DNA of 64,000 bases from the NCBI GenBank assembly GCA_020746995.1, contig JAGPXD010000003.1:1736001-1800000 (forward strand), in the 5' to 3' direction. Of this stretch, positions 33,273 through 42,555 are shown piece by piece (the first letter of the stretch is position 1; every line of letters begins with the position of its first letter). The DNA comes from Plectosphaerella cucumerina (Eukaryota; Ascomycota; Sordariomycetes; Glomerellales; Plectosphaerellaceae). A model generated the notes under the pieces. That model saw nothing but the letters and a program-made list of their open reading frames with translations. It searched no databases and was not told the origin of the DNA. The position numbers were made by a program, and so were the translations under genes.

Positions 33273-34873
33273 TTAGTCCGAGAATCCTTCCCATTCCGAC
33301 TCCGACTCCTCAACTCTCTTCCGCTTGCTTCTCGGGGGCTGTACCGTCTTCTTAGTAGGCTTGAACGCGCGCGCGGGGGACACCTGGGACAGCTTCTCAC
33401 CCTCATCACCGGAGGCGGGGATACTCCGCTGCTCCGTGGGCTTTTCCGCGACCGACTCGGGCTGGGGCTGGGGCTGCTGCTGCTGCTCCGCCTTGACGCG
33501 CTTGCTGCTCTCCGCCTGACCGTCCTCGCCGCGCCTCGGCGACTGCTGCCGCGGGCGCTTGGCCTTGGCGAAGTCCTGGTTGCGATCTGTGCGGAAGGCC
33601 GGCTGACTCTGGACGGGATATGGGTGCCTCTCCTGCCACTCCTGGAGGAGCTTGGAGACTTTCGGCGCCCACTCCTTCTCGCCCTTGGCCAGGTCGGTGT
33701 ATTCCAGACAGTTCACGCCCAGGTTGAACTCGCCCTGCCGCGGCCGGGCCAGCTCGGCCATGAGGCCGGCCGATCCGACCCTCGACCCGAGGTCGTGGCA
33801 GAAGCTGCGGACGTAGAAGCCAGAAGTGACGGTCATGCGGATGCGCGCGGCGGGGGGGCCCTTGTCGGTCCACGGGAGCGGGGCGTCGGCGGAAGGGGTC
33901 TGAACCAGGTTCGAGCCCCTCCCGGGAACGGGTGATGCGGGAAGCTGTCCCAGGGCGCCGGACATTAGCGCGGGGTTCTTGCCAGGTTTCCTTCGCTTGT
34001 GCGGTGGTATATCTCTTACGAGCTCATCTTGCCTCACATCAAACTGGCGCTTCATCGCCTCGTGCGCCGTCACCGCCTTGTCGTCCTCTGCCGCCTCCTC
34101 AGGGGTTAGCTTGCGTGCGTTGGCCTGGTTCTTCTCCACCCGCCAGACCTGCTCGGCCAGGTTCTTCTCCGCCGTCTCGGCCTCGGCCGTCGGCCACCGG
34201 TGGTTGTGTGTGCCGGGCTCGAACCACTCGAGGAGCTCGAGCTCCTTAACCTCGACCTCGCGTCCGATGATCTCGCGCGGGATTGGCTTGCCCTCACGGG
34301 CGTATTCGTAGAGGGGCTTGCCCTCCATCTTGAGAGCCGAGTACAGGGGCGGGATCTGCTCAAACTTTCCGCGGAAGTGGTCCATCTCCTTCTCGACCAG
34401 CTCACGCGTGATGTGGTCGTACGGCCGCTTGGTGAGGATACGTCCGGTGCGGTCGTAGCTGTCTGTCGCGGCGCCGAAGAGGACGACGGTCTCGTATGTC
34501 TTGGTGCAGTCAAGGAATGACTGCAGAGACTTTGTGCCGGAGCCGATTCCGAGGATCAGCACGCCCGTGGCGAGGGGGTCGAGAGTACCGCCGTGGCCCA
34601 TCTTGACCTGAGCGCCCCTCTTAACGTGGCGCCGCTTCTTGTAGGACGTCTGGGACTCATTGCGGAGCTTGTCGAGTTGCGCCTCGACGAGCGGCTTGAA
34701 GTAGTCGGAAGGGTTGAAGTACTGCTGGCAGTCGCGGATGACCTGTGCTGAGCTGAAGCCTATGGGCTTGCTGATGGCTGGGATTGGCGAAGGACCTGGT
34801 AAGCGAGGCTTCGCCTGATGACGGCCGCGCAGTGCTTACCGAAGACGCCTTCGCGTACCACCTCTTTGGACAT
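33273..34873 (-). CDS. PUS4: tRNA pseudouridine-55 synthase PUS4 (TruB family)
   Basis: Exons 34873-34840 and 34795-33273 give 518 residues; the intron is 44 nt (GTAAGC, GCTTACC, CCAG). The start MSKEVVREGVFG has a good context (AAAATG); an in-frame ATG nine codons upstream (34900, weak context) would add MRLSATLWK. After ISKPIGFSSAQVIRDCQQYF comes the TruB motif GHGGTLDPLATG with catalytic Asp84, then YETVVLFGAATDSYDRTGRI, IPPLYSALKMEGKPLYEYAR and IRMTVTSGFYVRSFCHDLGS. A basic C-terminal tail of about 110 residues (from QDFAKAKRPRQQ) contains likely nuclear signals. Yeast Pus4 modifies U55 in cytosolic and mitochondrial tRNAs. An insert of about 80 residues with charged/Lys-rich sequence splits the core, as in other fungal members. 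Confidence 0.94.
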
Positions 34874-35505
34874 TTTCCAGAGTGTGGCCGAGAGTCGCAT
34901 CTGCTGGTTGTGGCTTGGCCTCCGACAGAAGGGGCGGAGGGAAGGGCAGGGTAATATCTGCCGCGAGAGTGAGTGTGTTATGACCAGACAAGCCGCGCAA
35001 GGTTCGTCGAGGTCAGGTTCGAATTGGAATAAGCTTCAACTCGGACTGGATGCGGGCGCGTTCCCGTTCCAATTGCGCTGGGCAATTTTTTTTCGACGAG
35101 ACGCGAGTGGGGCGGCATCTTATCGTTATCGGTCCCTGGCTGGTCCACCGAGTGACCTTCAACCACAGGGAAAGTAGCTGAACCTGAAGTGTCCGGTTTA
35201 CTAAGGCTGGATGCTGCTGCTCTTACCCCACTACCGGTACCGGTACTTTCCCTCTCTCCACGCCAACAGCGCCCACCTTGGGGTGCGTTTGCCGTCACTG
35301 CCTCCAAACCGCGTCGCGCGACCACTTCAACCCATTGACTGCGCCAGAAGGCAATTCAAAACTCGACCTTCCACCATCTTGAGCGGCTACCAACCGAACT
35401 CCCTCCGTATCCACCAGCTCCAGGGGCAACGGCAACGTCTGCCAGAATCCTCGATCGTTCCGATGACCTGGTGCTTGCACCTCGATCAGCCTGCCAGCTC
35501 CCACC
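34874..35505. promoter_or_regulatory. Divergent PUS4/RFTS-gene promoter
   Basis: 632 bp between start codons. A tandem CCGGTACCGGTACT-like element (about 35231-35246, GGTACC palindrome doubled) lies about 265 bp before the RFTS-gene ATG. Otherwise nothing specific. Confidence 0.45.
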
Positions 35506-38048
35506 ATGGGTCGCCCTCGAAAGTCGTCAAACTCGACCGTCGCGACTGTCGAAGCTGAGCTCATTCCCTACACCAGCGAGACGTCAGTTCTGGCTGCGCC
35601 GAAGCCAGAAGATGACGACTGGAATATCACACATGTTCTTGAAAATGTCGCCGTGTATAACAAGCAGGGGCGCATGGCCAACCTGCTGTCCGTCGCCTTC
35701 GATGGCCCCTTCACAGTCCGCGGCATGATTCGTGTCGAGAAGGATAACAAGGCGCGATGTATGTTTTCTTCCCCGGTCCTGCCTTTGATGTTGCCTTGCT
35801 AATGCGCATTTGCCCAGTCTTGAGAACGACACCGAAAACACAGCACATCTCCATCACCGGGTGCACTCACTTCTCCGTCGGCCTGGGCGAAAACCGGAGC
35901 CCTTGCATCTGGGCCGGCGGAAAGTGTGGCTGGTACGAAATCCGACCGCCCATGCCCGCCTACAGTCCGATCTACGAGAAGATGAATCAAGCTGTTTCTC
36001 TGTACTTCCTCATGCAGGACGTACATAACGAGTACGAAACCACAGAGAGAGAGAGGAGATCCAAGCTGAAGCCGCGCTCCCGGAAACCCACCAAGCGCGA
36101 GATCTTTGCCAACTTTGACGAAGATACCATGTTCCTCAAGTACGCCGTGCTTGTTGGAGACGGATCCTTCCGAGATGAGGTCATCGCGGCTTGCGACGAG
36201 CACGCCCCGTTTCTGATTTCCCAGTTCTTCTCCGACGAGAGACTGCCAAAGGAGGAAAGAATCGACTGGCCAGCAACCACCTTTTACAGGTGGCTGACGG
36301 CGAGGCATCCTGTTCGTAATCTGTCCCCCTCACAAAGTTCCTCGTTCAGTGCTAACATGTGGCACAGGACATTGTCGAGAAGATGCGCAACGCAGAGCTG
36401 GACAAGAAGCCTGACACCGCTGCTCCAGCCGAGGAAGTAGATGATCCACCCTCCACCAAGGCATTGGCCGCAACACAGGCGCCTGCCAAGACCACCGTTG
36501 AGTCTCCCGACATTGAGATTCCAGATGCCGCAGGAGTTCAAGCAAAGGACTTCGCCCCTGCCAGACGCAGAACGCGAAGGTCGCAATCATCAGAACAGCA
36601 TCAACCCAAACCTTCACCAAAAAGGGCCTCAACCCAGGCTTCGCCGCCACCAAATATCACCGAGGATCATCCCATGGATGAAATTCCCGAGGTGATGGAA
36701 ACGACAGAACCAGCGCCCATTGAGGAGCCTCCAGCTGTCGCCAAGGATACCGTCATGGAAGACGCAAGCAGCCAGACAACACTGCAGCTGCTGCTTCAAG
36801 CTGTGAACAACCTGCCAGTTGAGCACTCCAAGGACTTCAACAAGGTGACGTTTTCGTGGATTCGCTCACATCTTTACTACAAGCACAAGATGAAGGACTA
36901 CGCAGCTCCGAGCACCATACTGGAGCTACACGCAGCGGAGTTGCATCCCCTCCTGGATACAACAGTCTGGGGTACCTCTCAGTTCTATGCTGCGCTAGGC
37001 GAACTTGCCTCGCGACCGCGTCCAGACCCCGGAGACTTTACAGAGGAGAAAATCAGACACTGTCTTCAGAGACGCGTTCAGGTGCCCGTGCCCGGACTTC
37101 CCAGGGGACCTCGGAAGGTCATCGAGACACCAGACCGGAAGATCATGAGAGCACAGGGCGGCAAGACATCCGGGCTTCGACCATCATTCAAGCGCAACAT
37201 TTCCGACACGGACTCAGAGATGAACCCCCATGGGTCAAAGGCCGCCAAACATTCACACTCCCTCGACTTCACACAAGAAGAAGACGATAGTGACATTGTC
37301 GAGGACAGCTCCGATGGTGAAGAGGACAGTGTCGAAACCCCCATCCCTCTCAAGGTCATTCTCGAGGCAGAGAAGCTGCCCGACTTTACGCCCAAGGGCC
37401 CTAACGGAGCCTGGGTTTGCGACCAGGCAGAGCAGTGCGTGTTTGTCGAACGCAACCCCGAAGACGCCGATGGCCAGGCTCGCATTCAGGAGCACATACG
37501 TGACGAGCATGAAAACCAGGACCAAGCCGAGCGGATCAACCTTGCCTTGATGGAAGGCGGACGCGGCCACCTGCCTATAGAGTATGCCCCCTCTCAGTTC
37601 TCTCACTCCCCTCCCCTCTACACTGCTTCGCCATATCCTTACCGCACATTTCCCTCCCCCTCTCCCCAGCCACCTGACACCAGACACCCTTGCCCCTGCC
37701 AGTGCTTCCCCATGCTTCCCATCACGGCGTGGGAGTTTTATCCGAACGCCGATGGCCTATAGTGGGTCTCCGACGACGACGTCAACGACGACGACATCGT
37801 CGATGGAACGATTTGAACCATGATATCGGTGGCATGGACGATCATTTCACATTTCAACCATTTCGAGCAGTATCTCGAACACTTCCCATCTCCATCAACA
37901 CGTCATTCAAACAAAGATCTAACATATTTACAACAGCCATCTTCTGGAAAAGATCCGGAAGCTGGGGGCCAAGGTCGACAAGGCGGAAGAGGTCCTGGTC
38001 AACGACAATCTGATGAAGAAGCCAGTCAAACGACGACTGCTGATTTGA
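35506..38048 (+). CDS. RFTS-domain protein with C-terminal zinc finger (Raf2/DIM-7-like?)
   Basis: Exons 35506-35758, 35818-36311, 36368-37581 and 37937-38048 give 690 residues. Intron 2 has a weak donor (GTTCGT); intron 3 is long (355 nt) but has CTAAC and AACAG at its end and restores a coiled tail (HLLEKIRKLGAKVDKAEEVL). Residues about 35-240 resemble the replication-foci targeting (RFTS) fold of Dnmt1: VAVYNKQGRMANLLSVAFDG, HISITGCTHFSVGL, then GKCGWYEIRPPMPAYSPIYE. The middle is acidic and Ser/Pro-rich with basic clusters. An atypical C2H2 finger (CDQAEQC...HIRDEH) is near 630-660. No methyltransferase domain is present. In S. pombe the RFTS protein Raf2 works in the CUL4-Clr4 H3K9 methylation complex, and Neurospora DIM-7 is its proposed counterpart. 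Assignment to that role is inference. The final exon is uncertain. Confidence 0.72.
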
Positions 38049-39941
38049 GGCGTCCCCAGGTTTGTTACGGTTGGTATTCGCTTCTCGAGCTTGGCTCCTC
38101 CTTTCACGACGAACAGCATATGGCGACAATACCCTGCACATGGCATCCGGTCTGGCGTTTGGTTCAATTTCAGGGGGGTTGGCTATGCAAGGGCACGTGT
38201 TGCTGGCACAGTTTCGAGCCACCAGCGATGGACTTGCGTTGCTCTCATAGCTGGAAATGCCAGGGAATGGCGGATCCGAGCCGTTCAATATAAGGCATGT
38301 CTGATGAGAGTCGTTTACCTAAGACGATTGGCAGTATATTCTGCATCAATCGTGTGGTGAAAAGTGATGTATCTCGCGGAGAGAGACACGAAAGCCGCGG
38401 CCTTGACGACATGTGGGTCTGGTGGGGAACCCCTATTCCGACCTCAACTGCTCCAGGTCCTCCATGTAAATGCCTTCGCGGCCTTTGTTTGACTTGATTC
38501 GGTCTCGTGGGTGTTGAGTTGGTTATTTTACGGGGTTCTTATCCATCGGGAGCTCATGGCAGGCCACGTCACGAATATCTGCCATGTCCCTGTGCCTTGC
38601 TGTCATCCTCGAGGAGAACCACCATGACCTGGAGGGGTGAGTTTCGACTGGCAATTGGGAGGTTGTGAGCCTCTCTTGGATGTTGCTGGAAGAACAGGCT
38701 GGAGTTGCTCAAACGAGGCAGACAGGGTCGTAGTTGCGTTGAAGTTGAAAGAGCATTGGTGGCGGGGGCAATCTTAGGGACAGTCCAAGTGCACAACCTT
38801 GGTCGGTGTTTTTTGCCAAATATGATATGCGTAATGAACAGGATTGAAAATTCTGTCTACTTGTCTGCACTAATTAAGTGTTGGCATGTTGCTAGTTGAT
38901 CTAGGTAATAAAGACATGGCACAAAGCCAGGCGTTGTGCACGGCACTGCATCTCAGCTGTGGAGGTCTTTCAGGGGCAGAGCGTCTTTCATCAGAGACTC
39001 AGCTATGCCGCCATGGCGATAAGTTCTCAGAGGCTACAATGCTAGCCTGATACCTGCTGCTTGCCTTCAAGTTGTCCGTCACCCTCCTGGGCTCCACTGG
39101 GCGTCACGCGTCACTGCTCAGGGGCAGTCGCACGCCCTCACCACCGCCGCCGTGCACGCTCCTGCACCTCACGTGCCTCGCCGCTCCTGCCACGCATGCT
39201 CCTGCCCTTGACATCCTGTCTCGCCCACCGGGTACTTATCTTTCGTTGGCCGACCCTTTCCAACACATTGGGATTCGCCGAACGGTTACGCTCCGGCTTC
39301 TCTTGCCCTCTCCGCCTGCACCACCTGCTAACGAGACAATAGAGACGTCGTGAGTTCAAACCCGGGACAAAACAACCCTTGCTCCACCACACGGGAAGTT
39401 GTTCTCCGTCTCGGCCCTGCTGGCTCCTGCTCCAAGTGCTTCGCTCCGGTGATTTGCTGACCGGTCGCTTTGCTGACGGGGCAGGGCAGCAGAGGATACA
39501 TCGCCACCCACTACTATTCCCTCCTTTCCGATGTTAGGCCAGTAAGTCACATCCCCGGGAAGTTGGAGCGTAACCAGCCAATTCATTTTTTGGAGTTTTG
39601 GACTTCATAATTTTGGTGCCATGTCTGGTGACAGGCCTGGATGGCAGTCAGGAGCACGGCCACGCGTCGACACTCACGCGTTAACAATGGAAAAGAGTAG
39701 TGCAAAGTGTGATGTTTTGAATTGTCACGACGCATCATCGCGTGTTAAGCTTTCTGGAAAGGAAAGTTGTCAATACTCACGCGTCAACATTGTGTGAAGC
39801 GTGATGCTTGACATGTCACGACGCATCATCGCGCGTTAGACTTTCTAGGAGGGCAAGTTGTCAGCTCTCACGCGTCAACATTGTGTAAAGCGGGATATTT
39901 GAACTGTCACGACGCATCATCGCGTATTAAGCGTCCCCTAT
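38049..39941. other. Convergent 3' flanks with a 91-bp tandem repeat
   Basis: 1.9 kb between convergent genes, AT-richer than the average (notably 38810-38930). The only distinct structure is the tandem repeat at 39674-39940, listed separately. A GTTCAAACC box at 39354 recalls a tRNA B box but no cloverleaf can be drawn around it. Short open frames at 38062-38360 lack support. Confidence 0.4.
39674..39940. repeat. Three-copy tandem repeat (91 bp unit) with a perfectly conserved core
   Basis: Copies begin at 39674 (103 bp because of a 12-bp insertion), 39777 (91 bp) and 39868 (about 70 bp, truncated at the oxygenase stop codon). Each starts with TCACGCGT and contains the identical core TGTCACGACGCATCATCGCG (39724, 39815 and 39906). 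Sequence between the two blocks has diverged. In copy 2 GCGTGATGC and GCATCATCGC can pair as a hairpin with one bulged T; the left arm is degraded in the other copies. Function is unknown. Confidence 0.85.
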
Positions 39942-41240
39942 CTATGCCTTGACATTGTCCGCCTCACTCTTGTACAAATCACCATAGCTTGCAGCCAGAC
40001 GCATATGGAGATGCTCATCAGCAGTCAACACCTTCTTCTCCGCGTAGGGGTTGGCATTGGGCGTTCCCGCATCAGGTTTGAAGCCCCTGACGCGGTCGCT
40101 CGGCACGGGGTCCAGGGCCACCGAGCCCACGGGGTGACAGAAGAAGGCGATGGAGTACCTCGGACCCGTGTCTGTCTCGCCGTCCACAATTGTGGTGGAG
40201 GTTTTGCTTCCACCGAACACGACGCGATGCACCGTGCTCCGAAGCAGTCCGTTGGTCCAGTAGCTGAGAAGATCGCCAATGTTGACGAGGATGGGAGGTG
40301 ACGGGTCGGACTCGGTGCCGGCGGGACGGACGGGGACGGGTGCCCAGGTGTTCTCGCGTGTGAGGATTTCCAGACCGGCCTGGCCTGGCAGCCGGAAGAG
40401 AAGGGTGAGCGAGCCGTAGTCGGAGTGGGCCCCGGCCCGCACGTCCGAGTCGGAGGCGGCGGCGTCGGAGGTCGGCGGGTAGTAGAGCAGGCGCAGGATG
40501 GTTCCAGATTCGCCACGGGAGGGCTGGTGGGCGGAGGAGAAGAAGTCTGACGGTTGGACCTGGTATCTTGTGAGTTCTGGGCTATTGAGGGCATGGGGTC
40601 GAGGCAGCGCTTACATCTAGCCCCACGCCGAGCAGGTGAAGGAGGCGGAGGCACAGTTTGTGACACTGATCGCGGAAGGAGTTGACTTGGGCCTCATCCT
40701 CTTGGATGGTCTTCGGGAGTGGTTGCTGAGCCTTGCCATCTTTGAACTCTCCAAAGTTGAATGCTCTGTGTTGCAATGTTAGTGCGCAGCCCCTGAGTCA
40801 AGTCAGGGGTAAGGCTGGGGATGGACTGACTCCTTGTAGTCTCCGACCTAGGGATGATTAGACACTGGCCGAACAGACAATCAGGTGTAGGGGTCGACAT
40901 ACCTTTTGGGTCTTGGGATCCAGAGTCTCAGAGTGCATGCCAGACCAGCCTCGGTTGTTCGTCTGGATGGTGCAGGCAGCCTTCTCCTCGATAGGGGCTG
41001 TCGTGAAGAGCTTCTTGGACTGTCGGGGTCAGCTTCGCTCTCGTCCCCGTAACATCGACAGAGAGAGCTTACCAGATCGAAAGCGCCGTCAATATCGGAG
41101 AGACCAATGTATTGACCGGTGTTCTTGATGTAAATGAAGCCATGCTCAACGGCAGCATCTACCAGCTGACGGGCGACATGGGCCTCCTCGCCCCCCGCGT
41201 CGGAAATGTCAATGATCGGGATGTTGGCCTGGGGCGCCAT
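39942..41240 (-). CDS. 2-oxoglutarate/Fe(II) oxygenase (isopenicillin-N-synthase-like)
   Basis: Five exons (41240-41073, 41019-40903, 40847-40831, 40765-40615, 40559-39942) give 356 residues. Exon 3 is only 17 nt and encodes VGDYKE, required to rebuild KVGDYKEAFNFGEF. The start is MAPQANIPIIDISD. The N-terminal DIOX_N region covers residues 1-130. The catalytic core has HSD in AGAHSDYGSLTLLF (first His and Asp), the distal His in STVHRVVFGG and the 2-oxoglutarate-binding RYS in GPRYSIAFFCHPVG, so all ligands are present. Such fungal enzymes act on small molecules in secondary metabolism, amino-acid or flavonoid-type oxidation. No biosynthetic partner genes lie nearby, so the substrate is unknown. 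Its stop codon abuts the last copy of the tandem repeat. Confidence 0.9.
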
Positions 41241-42555
41241 GTCGAAGAACTTTGTTGAGAGAGCTGAGGAGAAAAGTCTCAATGTGTATCACGTCTGAAA
41301 GCCTCTTCAAAAAGACGTAGTGACTCAAGTGTGTCGTCCCTCGGCCAACTTTTGGCTTGTCCGACGGGTGGTGCCGCTTATCTCGATAAGGCTACGAGGT
41401 GGGATGGATGGGCGCCGCAAGGAGGGGTAGTATGCATTCCTCTGCCCAGTGCTCCATTCGTCTTCTCCAACAACGGGGCAGTCGTACGACAGGGTTGGCA
41501 GTCAGATTGGGTCAGGTTGTTGAGGGCATTGGATCTTGCTGGAGAATATCGCGATATGAAGCCCGCAGCACGGGTCTACCGTCTCTGTCGTCCGTGCCAG
41601 ACGGGTCGTGTAGCAGTGTAGCACTGAGTGTATGTTTCCACAGAGAGGTTCGGTTGATTCCGCGGCCCAATCACTGGTGCAGACAAATGGCCTTTCATCG
41701 TTTCTGGCCAACACAATGCAACACCTGCTGTGGCTTGCATTCGACTGCCAAGTTGCATGCCCGCAACAAAGGAGTTTCGGACAACGGCATGCCTGACATC
41801 GCCGAGGTCCTGGTTGGCGAAAATTGTGGAGGGGACAGGATGGACACTCGAAACACATTCCCAGCCACATCTGGAGCTTGCACGGCCACAAGACAGCTGA
41901 AGGGGCCGTTGCACCTTTCCTAAACCAGGGCTAGCGCTTGTTCCATCCCCTCCAAAATTCAAGGGTTGCTCCCTCCCCGGTCCAGGAGCCGCCCCTCGGT
42001 GGGCATCTGGAGCTCCTCGCACAGTGCCAGCCACTCAGGTACCTGGCTATGAATTAAAAAAAGGCCTAGAGAGGAGCCCTCGGACCAACCAGACCGCAGC
42101 AGCCACAGGCCGAGACCACAAGCTCAGGTGGCACCTCAAAAGCACCCGAACTCGTGGCATTGCACCTGGCGAGCCTCCAATGGATACCTACTGTACTGTA
42201 GCGGGAGGCCAGTCTCACGCGCAAATCGGCAGGCTCGACCTTCCACGACACAACCTAGTAAACCCCTTCGCAAATCTCCCACCCGCGACATCCCAATCGC
42301 CTCCGACTCGATCCTTCCGGCCGTCCAATCCGTACCTGCCGTCATCGGCCCTGCGGTTGGTTCATGTCAGGCACAATTGTTTCCTCAGGAACCACCTCAG
42401 CTAGCCTCTGCGTCCCCTTGGCTTTTTTGGGCACCACCCCCCTTTGTTGATCTCCATCCACCTAGTCGAGGCTCGCAGCCAGCTTCAACTTCTCCTACCC
42501 ACGTCCATCCACCGAGCTCCATCCGACCTTGCGAGGCTGCCCGAGACCATCCAAG
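41241..42555. promoter_or_regulatory. Divergent oxygenase/MKT1 control region
   Basis: 1.3 kb between start codons. It contains an inverted pair of GATA sites at 41377-41390. The 42350-42555 part is C/T-rich and is probably the MKT1 leader. A plus-strand frame at 41399-41923 is open but lacks an ATG start and family features. Confidence 0.4.
41377..41390. promoter_or_regulatory. Inverted GATA-factor sites
   Basis: CTTATCTCGATAAG contains CTTATC and GATAAG in opposite orientation, separated by two bases. Paired HGATAR sites are typical targets of fungal GATA factors such as AreA/NIT2. It lies about 140 bp upstream of the oxygenase start codon, so nitrogen-responsive control of that gene is a reasonable inference. 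Confidence 0.4.

Noticed and set aside
39345..39375. GTTCAAACC sequence resembling a tRNA B box
   Set aside because: The flanks do not form a T-arm, and no A box or acceptor stem can be paired at the right distance.
39674..39940. RIP-like mutation as the cause of divergence between repeat copies
   Set aside because: Some differences are C to T, but they are few, not concentrated at CpA, and the 20-bp core is untouched. The unit is also far below the length usually needed for RIP.
41399..41923. Plus-strand Cys-containing frame upstream of MKT1
   Set aside because: It has no ATG at its head, no signal peptide and no motif, and it lies in the divergent promoter region.
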